Shown piece by piece: positions 38,141 through 47,341 of a stretch of DNA of 64,000 nucleotides. Below the pieces are notes generated by a model. The model ran no database searches, was not told the origin of the DNA, and worked only from the letters and a program-made list of their open reading frames with translations. The translations under genes and the position numbers were made by a program. The stretch is from Coprococcus ammoniilyticus. Its GTDB lineage: Bacteria; Bacillota; Clostridia; Lachnospirales; Lachnospiraceae. The first letter of the stretch is position 1. Each line of letters opens with the position of its first letter. Location: assembly GCF_025567345.1 (NCBI RefSeq), contig NZ_JAOQJS010000001.1, positions 496,001-560,000 on the forward strand, read 5' to 3'.

Positions 38141-39310
38141 ATGGATTACAATAGCCTGAGCTTAAAGATGCATGAGGAGAATAAAGGAAAGGTTGAGGTT
38201 ATCTCAAAGGTTAAAGTCAAAGACAGAGACGACTTAAGTACAGCATATACACCGGGTGTTGCAGAGCCATGCAGAAAGATCCGAGACAATAAGGCTGATG
38301 TATACAAATATACATGTAAGGGCAATATGGTAGCGGTTGTTTCCGATGGAACTGCAGTTCTCGGACTTGGCGATATCGGACCAGAGGCTGCGATTCCTGT
38401 TATGGAAGGAAAAGCTATCCTGTTTAAAGAATTTGGTGGAGTAGATGCATTCCCTATTTGTCTTGATACAAAGGATGTAGATGAGATTGTAGAAACCGTA
38501 AAACGAATCGCTCCTGTATTTGGCGGTATCAATCTGGAGGATATATCAGCACCAAGATGTTTTGAGATTGAGAGAAGATTGAAGGAAGAATTGGACATCC
38601 CTGTATTCCATGATGACCAGCACGGAACAGCTATTGTTGTATCCGCAGGTCTGATCAATGCACTGAGGTTGGTAGGTAAAGATTTTGATAAGGCAAATGT
38701 TGTAATCAATGGTGCAGGCTCAGCCGGTATCTCTATCTGTAAGCTGCTTCTTCAGCTTGGCATCGGAAATGTAGTTCTGGTTGACAAGCAGGGTGCACTC
38801 TGTCCGGGTCAGGACTGGATGAATCCGGCACAGGCAGATATGGCAGAGATCACAAATAAAGACAGACAGACCGGAAATCTTGCAGAGATCATGAAGGGGA
38901 AGGATGTATTTATTGGAGTATCAGCACCGAATATCGTAACGGCAGAGATGGTAGCATCCATGGCAGCCGATCCTATCGTATTTGCTATGGCGAATCCGAC
39001 ACCGGAGATCATGCCCGAGGAAGCAAAGAAGGGCGGCGTTCGTGTTATGGCGACTGGACGTTCTGACTATCCAAATCAGATCAACAATGTTCTGGTTTTC
39101 CCTGGTATCTTCCGTGGCGCACTGGATGCAAAGGCTACAGGAATTACAGAGGAAATGAAGATGGCAGCAGCAAAAGCAATCGCATCAATTGTAACCGATG
39201 AAGAATTAAATGAAGAATATATTATTCCGGGTGCATTTGATGACAGAGTAGCAAAGGTGGTTGCCAAGGCAGTTGCGGATGAAGCACATAAGCTTGGTAT
39301 AACAAAATAA
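38141..39310 (+). CDS. Malic enzyme, NAD(P)-dependent (short form)
   Basis: 389 residues from the ATG 8 bp after AAAGGAG. It converts malate to pyruvate and CO2. The malic-enzyme signature VSDGTAVLGLGDIGPEAAIP (about 72-91), the catalytic lysine region and FGGINLEDISAPRC (about 127-140) are present, followed by the NAD(P) fold with NGAGSAGISI (about 188). It lacks the C-terminal phosphotransacetylase-like domain of long MaeB enzymes. mgsA follows 85 bp later; both act around pyruvate. Confidence 0.93.
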   Translation: MDYNSLSLKMHEENKGKVEVISKVKVKDRDDLSTAYTPGVAEPCRKIRDNKADVYKYTCKGNMVAVVSDGTAVLGLGDIGPEAAIPVMEGKAILFKEFGGVDAFPICLDTKDVDEIVETVKRIAPVFGGINLEDISAPRCFEIERRLKEELDIPVFHDDQHGTAIVVSAGLINALRLVGKDFDKANVVINGAGSAGISICKLLLQLGIGNVVLVDKQGALCPGQDWMNPAQADMAEITNKDRQTGNLAEIMKGKDVFIGVSAPNIVTAEMVASMAADPIVFAMANPTPEIMPEEAKKGGVRVMATGRSDYPNQINNVLVFPGIFRGALDAKATGITEEMKMAAAKAIASIVTDEELNEEYIIPGAFDDRVAKVVAKAVADEAHKLGITK

Positions 39311-39395
39311 TAAAGGCTTGCAGAAATGTCCACTGGCAGAAATGTCGTGGTAATTCTTATAAGGTAAGCAGGTTTTGACAGAAAGGAGACCTAAT

Positions 39396-39866
39396 ATGAC
39401 AGATGATTTTGTGACACTTACGATTGAGAAACAGAAGAATATTGCACTGATCGCACATGATAGCAAAAAGGCTGAGATGATCGAGTGGTGTAATGATAAT
39501 AAGGACATACTGAAAAATCATTTTCTCTGCGGAACCGGAACAACAGCCCGGATGATCGCAGATAAGACAGGACTGCCGGTGCGAGGTTACAACAGCGGAC
39601 CATTAGGCGGTGATCAGCAGATCGGTGCCAAGATCGTAGAGGGCAGAATCGACATGGTGATCTTCTTTTCGGATCCTCTGACAGCACAACCACATGATCC
39701 GGATGTAAAAGCGCTGCTTCGTATCGCGCAGGTGTATGATATTCCAATTGCAAATAACAAGTCGACTGCAGATTTTATGATCAATTCCAAATACATGGAT
39801 CAGGAATACGATCATAAGGTGATCAATTTCAAGAAGAATATCAGACAACGTGCAGAAAGTCTGTAA
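39396..39866 (+). CDS. mgsA: Methylglyoxal synthase
   Basis: 156 residues from the ATG after GAAAGGAG. It turns dihydroxyacetone phosphate into methylglyoxal and phosphate. Family motifs: IALIAHDSKKAEMIEWC near the N-terminus, CGTGTTARMI, and RGYNSGPLGGDQQIGA with the catalytic Asp that follows in DMVIFFSDP. Length is typical. A large hairpin terminator follows. Confidence 0.93.
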   Translation: MTDDFVTLTIEKQKNIALIAHDSKKAEMIEWCNDNKDILKNHFLCGTGTTARMIADKTGLPVRGYNSGPLGGDQQIGAKIVEGRIDMVIFFSDPLTAQPHDPDVKALLRIAQVYDIPIANNKSTADFMINSKYMDQEYDHKVINFKKNIRQRAESL

Positions 39867-39911
39867 ACGGTATATCTTATAAATTTACAGGAAAGACAAA
39901 CATATAAAAAT

Positions 39912-39990
39912 AAAAACAGTGCCTGGTTTTAATACTGTCAGATTCACGGTGGATTCGTGGAAATGGTTGTATCGGTCAGGCACTGTTTTT
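39912..39990 (+). terminator. Long-loop terminator after mgsA
   Basis: AAAAACAGTGCCTG pairs with CAGGCACTGTTTTT around a 51-base inner part that can fold further. Ends in five T residues. Confidence 0.75.
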
Positions 39991-40162
39991 GTATGCAGAA
40001 AAAAATGAAAAGAAAAACGCTCTGCGCAAAAAACAATTTAGAAATTCTACTGCTGGTTAGAAAATGCTTCGTTGGTTTGTTCTATAAAAAGACAAATTTT
40101 GACAGAATACAAAAGAGAAGGTTGAAGCATATTAATCCGGAAAGCAATATGGAGAAAGATTA

Positions 40163-40498
40163 GTGAAGATTAACAGAACGTTTCTAGGACAACGGTTGAA
40201 AGAAGCAAGAAAGAAAAAAGGTCTTACCCAGCAACAGTTGGGAGAATTGACTGAACTCAGTGATAAATATATCAGCAGGATCGAAACAGGTAAGGCAGAT
40301 ATGTCACTGGATTGTTTTGTTGCATTGATCAATACGTTGGAGATATCTGCTGATTATGTTCTTCAGGACAGTTTGTATATGGATTATGAAATTGGGGATG
40401 ACGAGAAGAAAAAACATATCTCATATCAGAGATTTGGGGCTGAGAAAACAGAACAGTTGTTATATATGCTTGATAAACTTACAGCAATGATGAAATAA
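40163..40498 (+). CDS. XRE-family repressor-like regulator
   Basis: 111 residues; GTG start with a weak upstream site. The HTH covers about 5-60 (RLKEARKKKGLTQQQLGEL, then YISRIETGKADMSLD). A 40-residue tail may help dimerisation. It is followed 30 bp later by a LytTR response regulator and a GHKL kinase, a grouping often linked to peptide signalling or antibiotic response. Confidence 0.85.
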   Translation: MKINRTFLGQRLKEARKKKGLTQQQLGELTELSDKYISRIETGKADMSLDCFVALINTLEISADYVLQDSLYMDYEIGDDEKKKHISYQRFGAEKTEQLLYMLDKLTAMMK

Positions 40499-40527
40499 GT
40501 ACAAATTATATTATGGGGGGAAATATT

Positions 40528-41250
40528 ATGATTCGGATTGCGGTTTGTGATGATGAGCAGCATGTTCTGGACGAGATCAGTCAGATGACAGCAACGTATA
40601 TGAGAAGCTGTAATTTCAATTTTCAGATTGATACATTTTGCAGTGGCGAGGAGCTGCTGATGGAGATCGACCAGAGCGGGATGTATCAGATCGTATTTCT
40701 GGATATTGAGCTGACGGAGATGAATGGGATCCGGGTGGCAGTACAGCTTCGGAAACAGTATCCATCTATGCTTCTTGTATTTGTGTCCGGGTACAGTGAA
40801 TATTATCGGGCGGCCTTTGATGTCCAGCCATTTCAGTTTTTAGATAAACCGGTAAATGAACAGACCTTTCTTCCTTTGCTTGACAGAATTATATGTCATG
40901 TCAGAAACAATATGGAAATTCTTCCATTCTATTATAATCGCACGTATTACGCTATTAACATTGGAGATATTATTTATCTGGAGAGTAACCGCCGGGTGAT
41001 CACGGCTGTTTGTGTCTCCGGAATATTTGAATTTTATGATAAACTTGAGAATCTGGAAAAATATCTGGAGGAGCACCAGCAGCATTTTGTCCGGATCCAC
41101 AAATCCTATCTGGTCAATACCAGTCATATCAGGGAGCTTCGATACTCAGAAGTTATCATGAGTAATGGGATGGAGCTTGCCATCAGCAGAGACAATAAGA
41201 AATATGTCCGGGAATATTATATGGACTGGATCGGGGGAGCAGGCATTTGA
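40528..41250 (+). CDS. LytTR-family response regulator (AgrA-like)
   Basis: 240 residues from the ATG 7 bp after GGGGGG. The receiver domain has D8/D9, the phosphoacceptor D59 in IVFLDIEL, and the lysine in FLDKPVNE. The LytTR DNA-binding domain follows (about 135-235, with YYAINIGDIIYLESNRR and FVRIHKSYLVNT). It should be phosphorylated by the kinase encoded next; the two genes overlap by 4 bp. Confidence 0.92.
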   Translation: MIRIAVCDDEQHVLDEISQMTATYMRSCNFNFQIDTFCSGEELLMEIDQSGMYQIVFLDIELTEMNGIRVAVQLRKQYPSMLLVFVSGYSEYYRAAFDVQPFQFLDKPVNEQTFLPLLDRIICHVRNNMEILPFYYNRTYYAINIGDIIYLESNRRVITAVCVSGIFEFYDKLENLEKYLEEHQQHFVRIHKSYLVNTSHIRELRYSEVIMSNGMELAISRDNKKYVREYYMDWIGGAGI

Positions 41251-42515
41251 GTTCTATTCTGTCGCTGGCATCTAATCTTTTTTATATCTGGACAATCCGG
41301 TTATTTGGAAGTTCTGGCTGTATATCCGGAAAATGCAGGGAAATAGCCGGGAAATCTCAATATCCATGGAAACAGGCGGCTGTTACAGGCATTTATCTGG
41401 CAGTGTTTATGATCGCTGCTGAAAAGCTTGTTTATCGTTATTTTATTATGGTTGGAAGCCATGCTGATGTTGGAAAAGAAACTTTTATAAGGCTTCAGAT
41501 ATCTGCTGTATCTATTTCAAGAATTATCCTTTTAGTATTTATAAAATTGAATATTCTGGCGTGGAGAATGCTGTGGAGAAGTCATCATGCAAATGTTGGT
41601 GCACCCGATATGGATGAGACTTGTCCGGATCCACTACTGGTCTTGCAGTATAAGGTGACGTTTGGAGATTTTGTGGAGGTATTTTGTGTTCCGGTAATAA
41701 CCTTGGCATTGTTTACACATTTTCGGACGGCATGTGGAGGAAAACATTTTCCGACCATTGTACTGCTTCTGTATGCGGTCAATATATTATCCAGTAACCT
41801 GTATCGTCAGGAAAGAAATGGACAGATACGGGAAGTGAATGTCCGGACGATGCGTGCGGAAGCAGAACAGTATAAGGCATATAGTTTTTCTCTGGGAAAG
41901 GTCTGGCAGGAATTTCGGAAATTTCGTCATGACCTGAAGAAGCAATATATGCTGGAATGTGTGTATCTGGAAAATGGTCAATATGAGCTGCTGCATCAGG
42001 AATATGAAAAGGCACTGGCAGTTGTGGTGGCAAAGGAGGTGATTTCCGGGCATGTTCTGATTGATGCAATTTTGTCCTATAAAAAGCGGGAAGCATCCGA
42101 ACGGGGAATTGAGATCACGACATGGATATCAGTGCCGATCGATCTTGCGATCAATGACCATCATTTGAATATGCTGCTTGGAAATATACTGGACAATGCC
42201 GTAAAATATACGATTCGTGGGGGAAAAATAGGGATCAAGATTTTATATGACAGGAGCAATCTTATGATCGTATGCAGGAATACGATCAAGGAAATGACGG
42301 TAAACAGCATACAGATCAGCGGGTCTGTCGGCGGGGCAGAAAAGCAAATACCCGGATTGCGTAACGGGCAGGTGGAGCGGAACCCGCATGGTCTGGGCCT
42401 TCAGATTGTGCAGGAAGTAGTGGCATTTTATAATGGAACATTTGAAATAAAAAAGAGTGAATTTGAGTATGTAGTGCGTGCTTTTTTGGAATTGCAATAC
42501 CAAAAGTTACATTGA
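41247..42515 (+). CDS. GHKL-type sensor histidine kinase (AgrC-like)
   Basis: 422 residues; TTG start overlapping the regulator's stop. About four hydrophobic segments fill the first 190 residues as the sensor part. The phosphoacceptor is in KFRHDLKKQ (about residue 230), the N box in NMLLGNILDNAVKY (about 310) and the G box in NPHGLGLQIVQEVV (about 385). No peptide precursor or AgrB-type processing gene is adjacent, so the signal is unknown. Confidence 0.88.
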   Translation: MSSILSLASNLFYIWTIRLFGSSGCISGKCREIAGKSQYPWKQAAVTGIYLAVFMIAAEKLVYRYFIMVGSHADVGKETFIRLQISAVSISRIILLVFIKLNILAWRMLWRSHHANVGAPDMDETCPDPLLVLQYKVTFGDFVEVFCVPVITLALFTHFRTACGGKHFPTIVLLLYAVNILSSNLYRQERNGQIREVNVRTMRAEAEQYKAYSFSLGKVWQEFRKFRHDLKKQYMLECVYLENGQYELLHQEYEKALAVVVAKEVISGHVLIDAILSYKKREASERGIEITTWISVPIDLAINDHHLNMLLGNILDNAVKYTIRGGKIGIKILYDRSNLMIVCRNTIKEMTVNSIQISGSVGGAEKQIPGLRNGQVERNPHGLGLQIVQEVVAFYNGTFEIKKSEFEYVVRAFLELQYQKLH

Positions 42516-42745
42516 GACATGCTATTTATTACATCAACGGTTTTTCGCAGGCGATTTTTTGTATAGTGATGTTACGGGATATATGAAGGGATTCCGATAA
42601 ACAAAAATGGAAGGAGGGTAGTGACAACATAAAAAAATAAACCAGAAAAATTTATAAGATGTCAAAAATGGTGCAGGTCTGGAAGCGCAGCATATCGGGA
42701 GATTCGCTTAGCTGCTTCAGGTCTGCACTGTTTGTATGTATTAAT

Positions 42746-43525
42746 TCAGACATAACGTTCAAATGTCAGATAGATCCTGCCTTTCCGGGTTTCATGTCCA
42801 CAGCCTTTATAGATGAATTTGCCATATCCGCGGATGGACAGAGTATCCTCCGGTTTCAGGTTATAGCTGTTATTTTCAAGAACGCGATTGTTTAAAAATA
42901 CTTTTTTTTCACGGAACAGGGTGACAGTCTGGCTTCTGGAGAGCTTCGTGATAGAAGCAATGGCAGCATCGATCCGTTCTGAGGCAGCAATGCACTGAAA
43001 TTCTTCCAGTGTTGGTACAATATCCGGCAGGTCATCATCCGGGCAGATGGTACAGCGGACATTGGTATGTTTGATGCGGGTAAGATTATCAGTGATGTAA
43101 TCTGCGATCGAAGATACACAGAACACATAAGCGGTATTTCGTTTTCCGCTTCTGGAGGATTCTTTCATGACAATATCACCGGTCATTTCACGTTCAATAC
43201 CAAGGTTCATCAGAGAACCCAGAACGTCGCGGTGAGTCAGCTCGTCTGAAAATTTGTCCAGTAATGGTGTGATCTGAAGTATGGTGATCGGAAATGGAAG
43301 TTCATATCCGGTCATATCCTCTGATCCAAAGCGGATCATAACACGGTCACATCCTTCCCGGCCACCGAAAATCTGATATGGTACATGGTTGATGTCCGGC
43401 AGGATAGAATAGAAAATATCCAGATCGGATGCAGACAGAAAATTTGTAAAGGTATAGATATTCTTCTGATAGGCTTTATTTGCCAGATCCTTGAATCGTC
43501 CCTGTAATAATGCATCTGTATTCAT
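42746..43525 (-). CDS. YlmH-family RNA-binding S4-domain protein
   Basis: 259 residues from the ATG after AGGAGG; an upstream in-frame start is less likely. The N-terminal part matches the YlmH fold (LPYQIFGGREGCDRVMIRFG-like region) and the S4 RNA-binding domain is at about 180-240 (SITKLSRSQTVTLFREKKVFLNNRV). YlmH has been linked to rescue of stalled ribosomes and, elsewhere, to cell-division clusters. Here it stands alone. Confidence 0.88.
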   Translation of the reverse strand: MNTDALLQGRFKDLANKAYQKNIYTFTNFLSASDLDIFYSILPDINHVPYQIFGGREGCDRVMIRFGSEDMTGYELPFPITILQITPLLDKFSDELTHRDVLGSLMNLGIEREMTGDIVMKESSRSGKRNTAYVFCVSSIADYITDNLTRIKHTNVRCTICPDDDLPDIVPTLEEFQCIAASERIDAAIASITKLSRSQTVTLFREKKVFLNNRVLENNSYNLKPEDTLSIRGYGKFIYKGCGHETRKGRIYLTFERYV

Positions 43526-43638
43526 GTGGTTTTCCTCCTGCGCGGCTGTGTTGTGTTTTTTCAATCTATGTAGAATGATAGGATTATTGGAACAATTTGT
43601 AAAGGGGGGAAAGAAATCTTAACTTTTTTGAAATATTC

Positions 43639-43667
43639 TTGACAAAATCTATACAAACGTATATATT
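43639..43667 (+). promoter_or_regulatory. Strong sigma-A promoter with no gene after it
   Basis: Perfect TTGACA (43639-43644), a 17-bp spacer, then TATATT (43662-43667). No protein gene follows for 900 bp, but a terminator lies 100 bp downstream. Confidence 0.7.
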
Positions 43668-43673
43668 GTGTAA

Positions 43674-43793
43674 AGCGTCTGGCGCGATAGAAGAGGATTC
43701 CGAATACGGGGTCAGTAAGATTGTGACAGACGTTATATATTTGCATAGTATTTTTTTCGAAAGATGAGGAGTTCAGTTTTGAGCTCCTTTTTC
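43674..43793 (+). ncRNA. Candidate small RNA of about 120 nt
   Basis: A strong promoter ends just before it and an intrinsic terminator closes it: AGGAG (43767-43771) pairs with CTCCT (43784-43788) with further TTCA/TGA pairing and a T-rich tail. The 5' part folds as AGCGTCTG (near 43674-43681) against CAGACGTT (near 43727-43734). It does not match 6S, SRP, tmRNA or a riboswitch that I know. Divergent from ylmH. Confidence 0.5.
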
Positions 43794-44135
43794 TTTATAT
43801 CTGACGGAGAAATTAGGTATTGTTACATTCCGGATTTTATTTTTTAAGAAGAAAATATAAACGCTTCGCGATATAAAAAAGTATTCTGAACAAAAAATGG
43901 CATTTTTCACAATATTTTCAAATTTTTGCTGCTGTAAAAAATCGTAAAATGTCGAAAAGTATCGCACGCAAATCAAATTTTATTTGATTGAATTTGGCTG
44001 TTTGAGTAAAGAAATAGTAAATTTGACAAAATGAGACAGGCAAAATCCGTCAAAATATTCATAAAGCTATCATATATAGTAAAATTTGTGCAAAAAGAAC
44101 CATAAAACCCGGAAAACTTTATTTATTATGCAATA

Positions 44136-44164
44136 TTTACAAATTTGAATGAATTTGTTATCAT
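44136..44164 (+). promoter_or_regulatory. Possible promoter upstream of the C-rich hairpin
   Basis: TTTACA (44136-44141) and TATCAT (44159-44164) are 17 bp apart. A transcript from here would carry the C-rich hairpin. Confidence 0.4.
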
Positions 44165-44268
44165 AGCACCATAAGAGATGGACAGGAAATAAAAACGAAC
44201 ATCTTGAAAGAAGTTACTACAGTGTAGTAAGTTAAAAAAGACAATTACTTAACATTTGAATAGATATG

Positions 44269-44373
44269 ATGGAGGATTCCCAATGCACGAATTCGTATAA
44301 TCCCTATATTACGATGTAATGTACCCCATAACCCCCAAACCCCCCCAAACCCCCCCTTTTTGGAATCCTCCAT
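44269..44373. ncRNA. Hairpin with C-rich loop (G-rich on the other strand)
   Basis: ATGGAGGATTCC (44269-44280) pairs perfectly with GGAATCCTCCAT (44362-44373). The loop holds four runs of 4, 5, 7 and 7 C residues separated by ATAA or AAA (44324-44356), then TTTTT. As RNA this would show unpaired C runs able to meet Shine-Dalgarno sequences. The minus strand has four G runs suited to a G-quadruplex. A second hairpin with a weak T tail follows at 44391-44419. Function unknown. Confidence 0.4.
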
Positions 44374-44390
44374 GACCTCTCCTTTAAGAA

Positions 44391-44419
44391 TGAGCCTCAG
44401 TATTAATTACTGGGGCTCA
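44391..44419 (+). terminator. Hairpin after the C-rich element
   Basis: TGAGCCTCAGTA pairs with TACTGGGGCTCA around a 5-base loop. The following CCCTTTCTA is only weakly T-rich. Confidence 0.5.
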
Positions 44420-44595
44420 AGCCCTTTCTATACACAATTTTAATTTCTCCCGGATTTTTATTTATGATTTAATTGATACAGCAGAAGGAATGGTATAAAC
44501 CGATTGCTGGATGTCGATACTCTTTTATAAAGAAAGGAAGCCGGAATGGCTTATATACATGGCGGTTTCTTTTTGTATGAAAAGAGGAATGGGAT

Positions 44596-44835
44596 ATGTT
44601 ATTTAATAGAAGAAACAGGACTGCAGATCAGGTATATCCGGGGATGCGCCAAAGCCGGAAGCATGGTGTGGATAAGAAGCGCCATTTGGGTAAACAGAAG
44701 GGCGTGGATGCGGTTCAGGCAGAACTGATGGAGCATTATCAAGATTATATGGAAGAATTTGCGGATGAGCTGTCGGCGTTTGGGGTTGTGCAGGAGATGG
44801 AGAAGGACCGGGAGATGCTGGAGGATGAGCAGTAG
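44596..44835 (+). CDS. Small charged protein of unknown function
   Basis: 79 residues; ATG after AGAGGAATGGG. A basic N-terminal half (NRRNRTADQVYPGMRQSRKHG) is followed by an acidic helical half (ELMEHYQDYMEEFADELSAF). No family recognised. The promoter region is the C-rich hairpin area upstream. Confidence 0.5.
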   Translation: MLFNRRNRTADQVYPGMRQSRKHGVDKKRHLGKQKGVDAVQAELMEHYQDYMEEFADELSAFGVVQEMEKDREMLEDEQ

Positions 44836-44849
44836 TTTGCCTGATTCGC

Positions 44850-44900
44850 ATATGCTCCTGCGCAAACTCGCCTCTGGCTCAAACATGCGCCCGCATATGC
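44850..44900. repeat. Relic of the element C core
   Basis: The stretch from TGCTCCTGCGCAAACTCGCC to GCATATGCTGGCAA resembles the core of the repeats near 55.25, 55.5 and 56.4 kb. No terminal inverted repeats remain. The next 230 bp up to the ABC gene hold only a weak hairpin (45056-45100). Confidence 0.45.
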
Positions 44901-45134
44901 TGGCAAGCTGTATTTTATAACGAAAATCTTACTGATATTCATTACAGGGGATGTTCAACTAGATAATGCATCTGTGAAAAAATATGCGTACAAAGGCAAT
45001 TCGAATATCTACAAAAGCAAAAACTATTTGCTTAAAATAGTATGAATTTCTGTTGGGTGGCTGTCGTTCAAACACTAAAAGCAAGAGCGCCAGCCACTTT
45101 AAATTTTTTACAAATTCAAATGTAACAAATACTA

Positions 45135-46820
45135 TTATTGAACATTCGCATTATACAGTTCCTTAAAATAAGAATCTGTATGTAATAGTTCTTCAAAAGT
45201 CCCTTGTCCGACAATCTTCCCTTCTCTAAAGAGAATAATTCTGTCAAAACCGGCAATGGAATTTAATCTATGTGCAATCGCAATGACCGTTTTATCTTTC
45301 ATTTTTTGCATAACCGATTTCATTACAATCTCTTCTGTTAAATTATCCATTGCAGATGTTGCTTCATCCAAAATGACAAGTTCAGGGTTTTCAAACCACA
45401 AGCGGGCGAAGGCAAGTCTTTGTTTTTCTCCACCTGATAAGCAGGTTCCTTTCTCACCAATTTCAGTATCTAAGCCTTCCGCAAGATTCTCAACCAAATG
45501 AGATAGTTGCACTTCACTCAATGCGTCCAGCATTTGTTCTTTTGACACGTTCTTTTCAAATACCAGATTTTCTTTTATTGTTCCATCAAAAACGGGAACA
45601 TCCTGCGATATATAGCTGACTTTGTCATACAAATTATTAAGGCAAATTCCACTTAACTCCATATCACCTAAGCAGATTTCTCCCTGATTGTATTTTAGTA
45701 ATCCCAGTAATATTTTAATCACAGTGGATTTTCCAGAGCCACTTTCTCCTACAAAAGCTATTTTTTGTCCCCTTTTTATGAACAGGCTCAAATCATCAAT
45801 AATTTTCCGTTCTTCATATTGGAACGATAAGTTTTTTATCGCTATTTCACCAATGTCCGTATTAATTGCGTTACCATTTCTTAATTGATTATCATCTTTT
45901 AAATCTAAAAATTCTTCAAATCTCTTATAGGATGCCTTGTCCAATTTATATTGAACATAAAGTACATTAAAAATAGCGATCGGTGTGTAAGCATTTTCAA
46001 TCAGCGCAATGAGTGCAACTATAGAACCCACTGTAAGATTTTTTGTTTTCCATGCGTAAAATAAAATACCAATATCTAACATTGCCACAAGTAGCGCAAA
46101 TATTGTAAAAAATGCTTCATGAATCATATTCATTTTTACTTTTGATGAAACAATATTCTCTTTGGCACTACGAGTTTTCTTTATTTCACTCGGAAACTGT
46201 TTGCTCATACGGAATACCAACATTTCCATAAAGCCCCTGACCAGAAAATGATTGAATAGTTCCTCATTGTTCAAAATCTTTTCTTTTATTTTGTATAGAA
46301 ACTTTAGTAGAATATTGGTTATTATAAAAATAAGCATATAGCCTACAAACAAAATATAAGTAATTATTTTATCAATCTTCCAAATAAAATATACACTAAA
46401 AACAATGGTAGGAAGTAAATCACGAATCAAACGTAACCAGAAATTGAATACTACATTTCTGCCTGCGGATGAGCCATTCTCGATCCTTTGAACAAGTTTT
46501 CCAGTACCTATTTTCTGATATTCCGTATAATCGATTGTACTTATTTTTCTAAGCGACAAAAGCTTAAAATCCAGATAAATACCATACTCCAATTTCTTTT
46601 CTGGATAATTATCCAGATAATTCATACAATAATTTACCAGCAAAATAAGACCGTAGGTTATAACTCCTGCAAATGTAAGTGTTCCAGTCGCCAATCCGTC
46701 AATAACCTTCTGAAAATAGTCCGTCTTGTAATTAGCCATAAATGCATTAAATATACCTAGTCCAATGTAAGCTAATACCCATATTCTGTTATTCTTTAGA
46801 ATTTCTTTTATATAGCGCAT
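45135..46820 (-). CDS. ABC transporter, fused permease and ATPase
   Basis: 561 residues. Six membrane helices in the first 300 residues are followed by the ATPase: Walker A GESGSGKST (about 378), signature LSGGEKQRLAFARLW (about 476) and Walker B LVILDEATSAMDN. It is an exporter half-unit of the MsbA/bacteriocin type without a peptidase domain, so it should act as a homodimer or with a partner not seen here. It is clearly more AT-rich than its neighbours, which suggests transfer. A 13-codon frame with a good ribosome site lies upstream. Confidence 0.92.
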   Translation of the reverse strand: MRYIKEILKNNRIWVLAYIGLGIFNAFMANYKTDYFQKVIDGLATGTLTFAGVITYGLILLVNYCMNYLDNYPEKKLEYGIYLDFKLLSLRKISTIDYTEYQKIGTGKLVQRIENGSSAGRNVVFNFWLRLIRDLLPTIVFSVYFIWKIDKIITYILFVGYMLIFIITNILLKFLYKIKEKILNNEELFNHFLVRGFMEMLVFRMSKQFPSEIKKTRSAKENIVSSKVKMNMIHEAFFTIFALLVAMLDIGILFYAWKTKNLTVGSIVALIALIENAYTPIAIFNVLYVQYKLDKASYKRFEEFLDLKDDNQLRNGNAINTDIGEIAIKNLSFQYEERKIIDDLSLFIKRGQKIAFVGESGSGKSTVIKILLGLLKYNQGEICLGDMELSGICLNNLYDKVSYISQDVPVFDGTIKENLVFEKNVSKEQMLDALSEVQLSHLVENLAEGLDTEIGEKGTCLSGGEKQRLAFARLWFENPELVILDEATSAMDNLTEEIVMKSVMQKMKDKTVIAIAHRLNSIAGFDRIILFREGKIVGQGTFEELLHTDSYFKELYNANVQ

Positions 46821-46918
46821 AACTGTACTCCTTTATATATTGTAGTTCAATCATTTGGACAGTACAGTTAACGACTGCTAGCAAGTTTATTTTCACCTCA
46901 GCACAATCTGCCAACAGT

Positions 46919-46960
46919 TTACATCAACTGTACTGAGTAATTATCTCGGATATATTTCAT
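46919..46960 (-). CDS. Possible 13-residue leader peptide upstream of the ABC transporter
   Basis: MKYIRDNYSVQLM, preceded by AGAGGTGAG at good spacing, 98 bp before the transporter start. The stretch after it contains TACAGT-type sequences that repeat in inverted form. A weak promoter (TTGATA, 18 bp, TACTTT on the minus strand near 46983-47012) lies before it. Could be a translated leader controlling the exporter. Confidence 0.25.
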   Translation of the reverse strand: MKYIRDNYSVQLM

Positions 46961-47341
46961 ATCGTTCTCACCTCTTTCAAATAAAGTATTTCCGTTAATC
47001 TTATCATATCAAGTCCCAATATTCTAGCGCCATTTCTATAATTTGTTACCAGATTTTCTTTCCCTTATTTTCCCTTATGAGAGTTCGTAAATAAGGGGAG
47101 AACGATATAACACGATACAAAATGTAATGAAAAGGACACTTAATAGTATAGTTATAGTTTGGGTGTGATTTTAAGGCTTGCTTAATTTGAAAATACATGT
47201 ATAATTATCATATAGAAATACTAGGAAATAAAAGCGATGAAACAGGAATGACTGGAGAAAGAGATAATAAGCAGCGAGATAAACTGAGACAGAGTGAGAA
47301 GTTTTTATAGCATAGGATAAAGTTACAAAGGAGACGAAGAT

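Noticed and set aside
40843..41127. Antisense frame in the response regulator
   Set aside because: Shadow of a clearly coding LytTR gene.
43674..43793. 6S RNA, SRP RNA or a known riboswitch
   Set aside because: The diagnostic motifs of these classes are absent; left as an unassigned small RNA.
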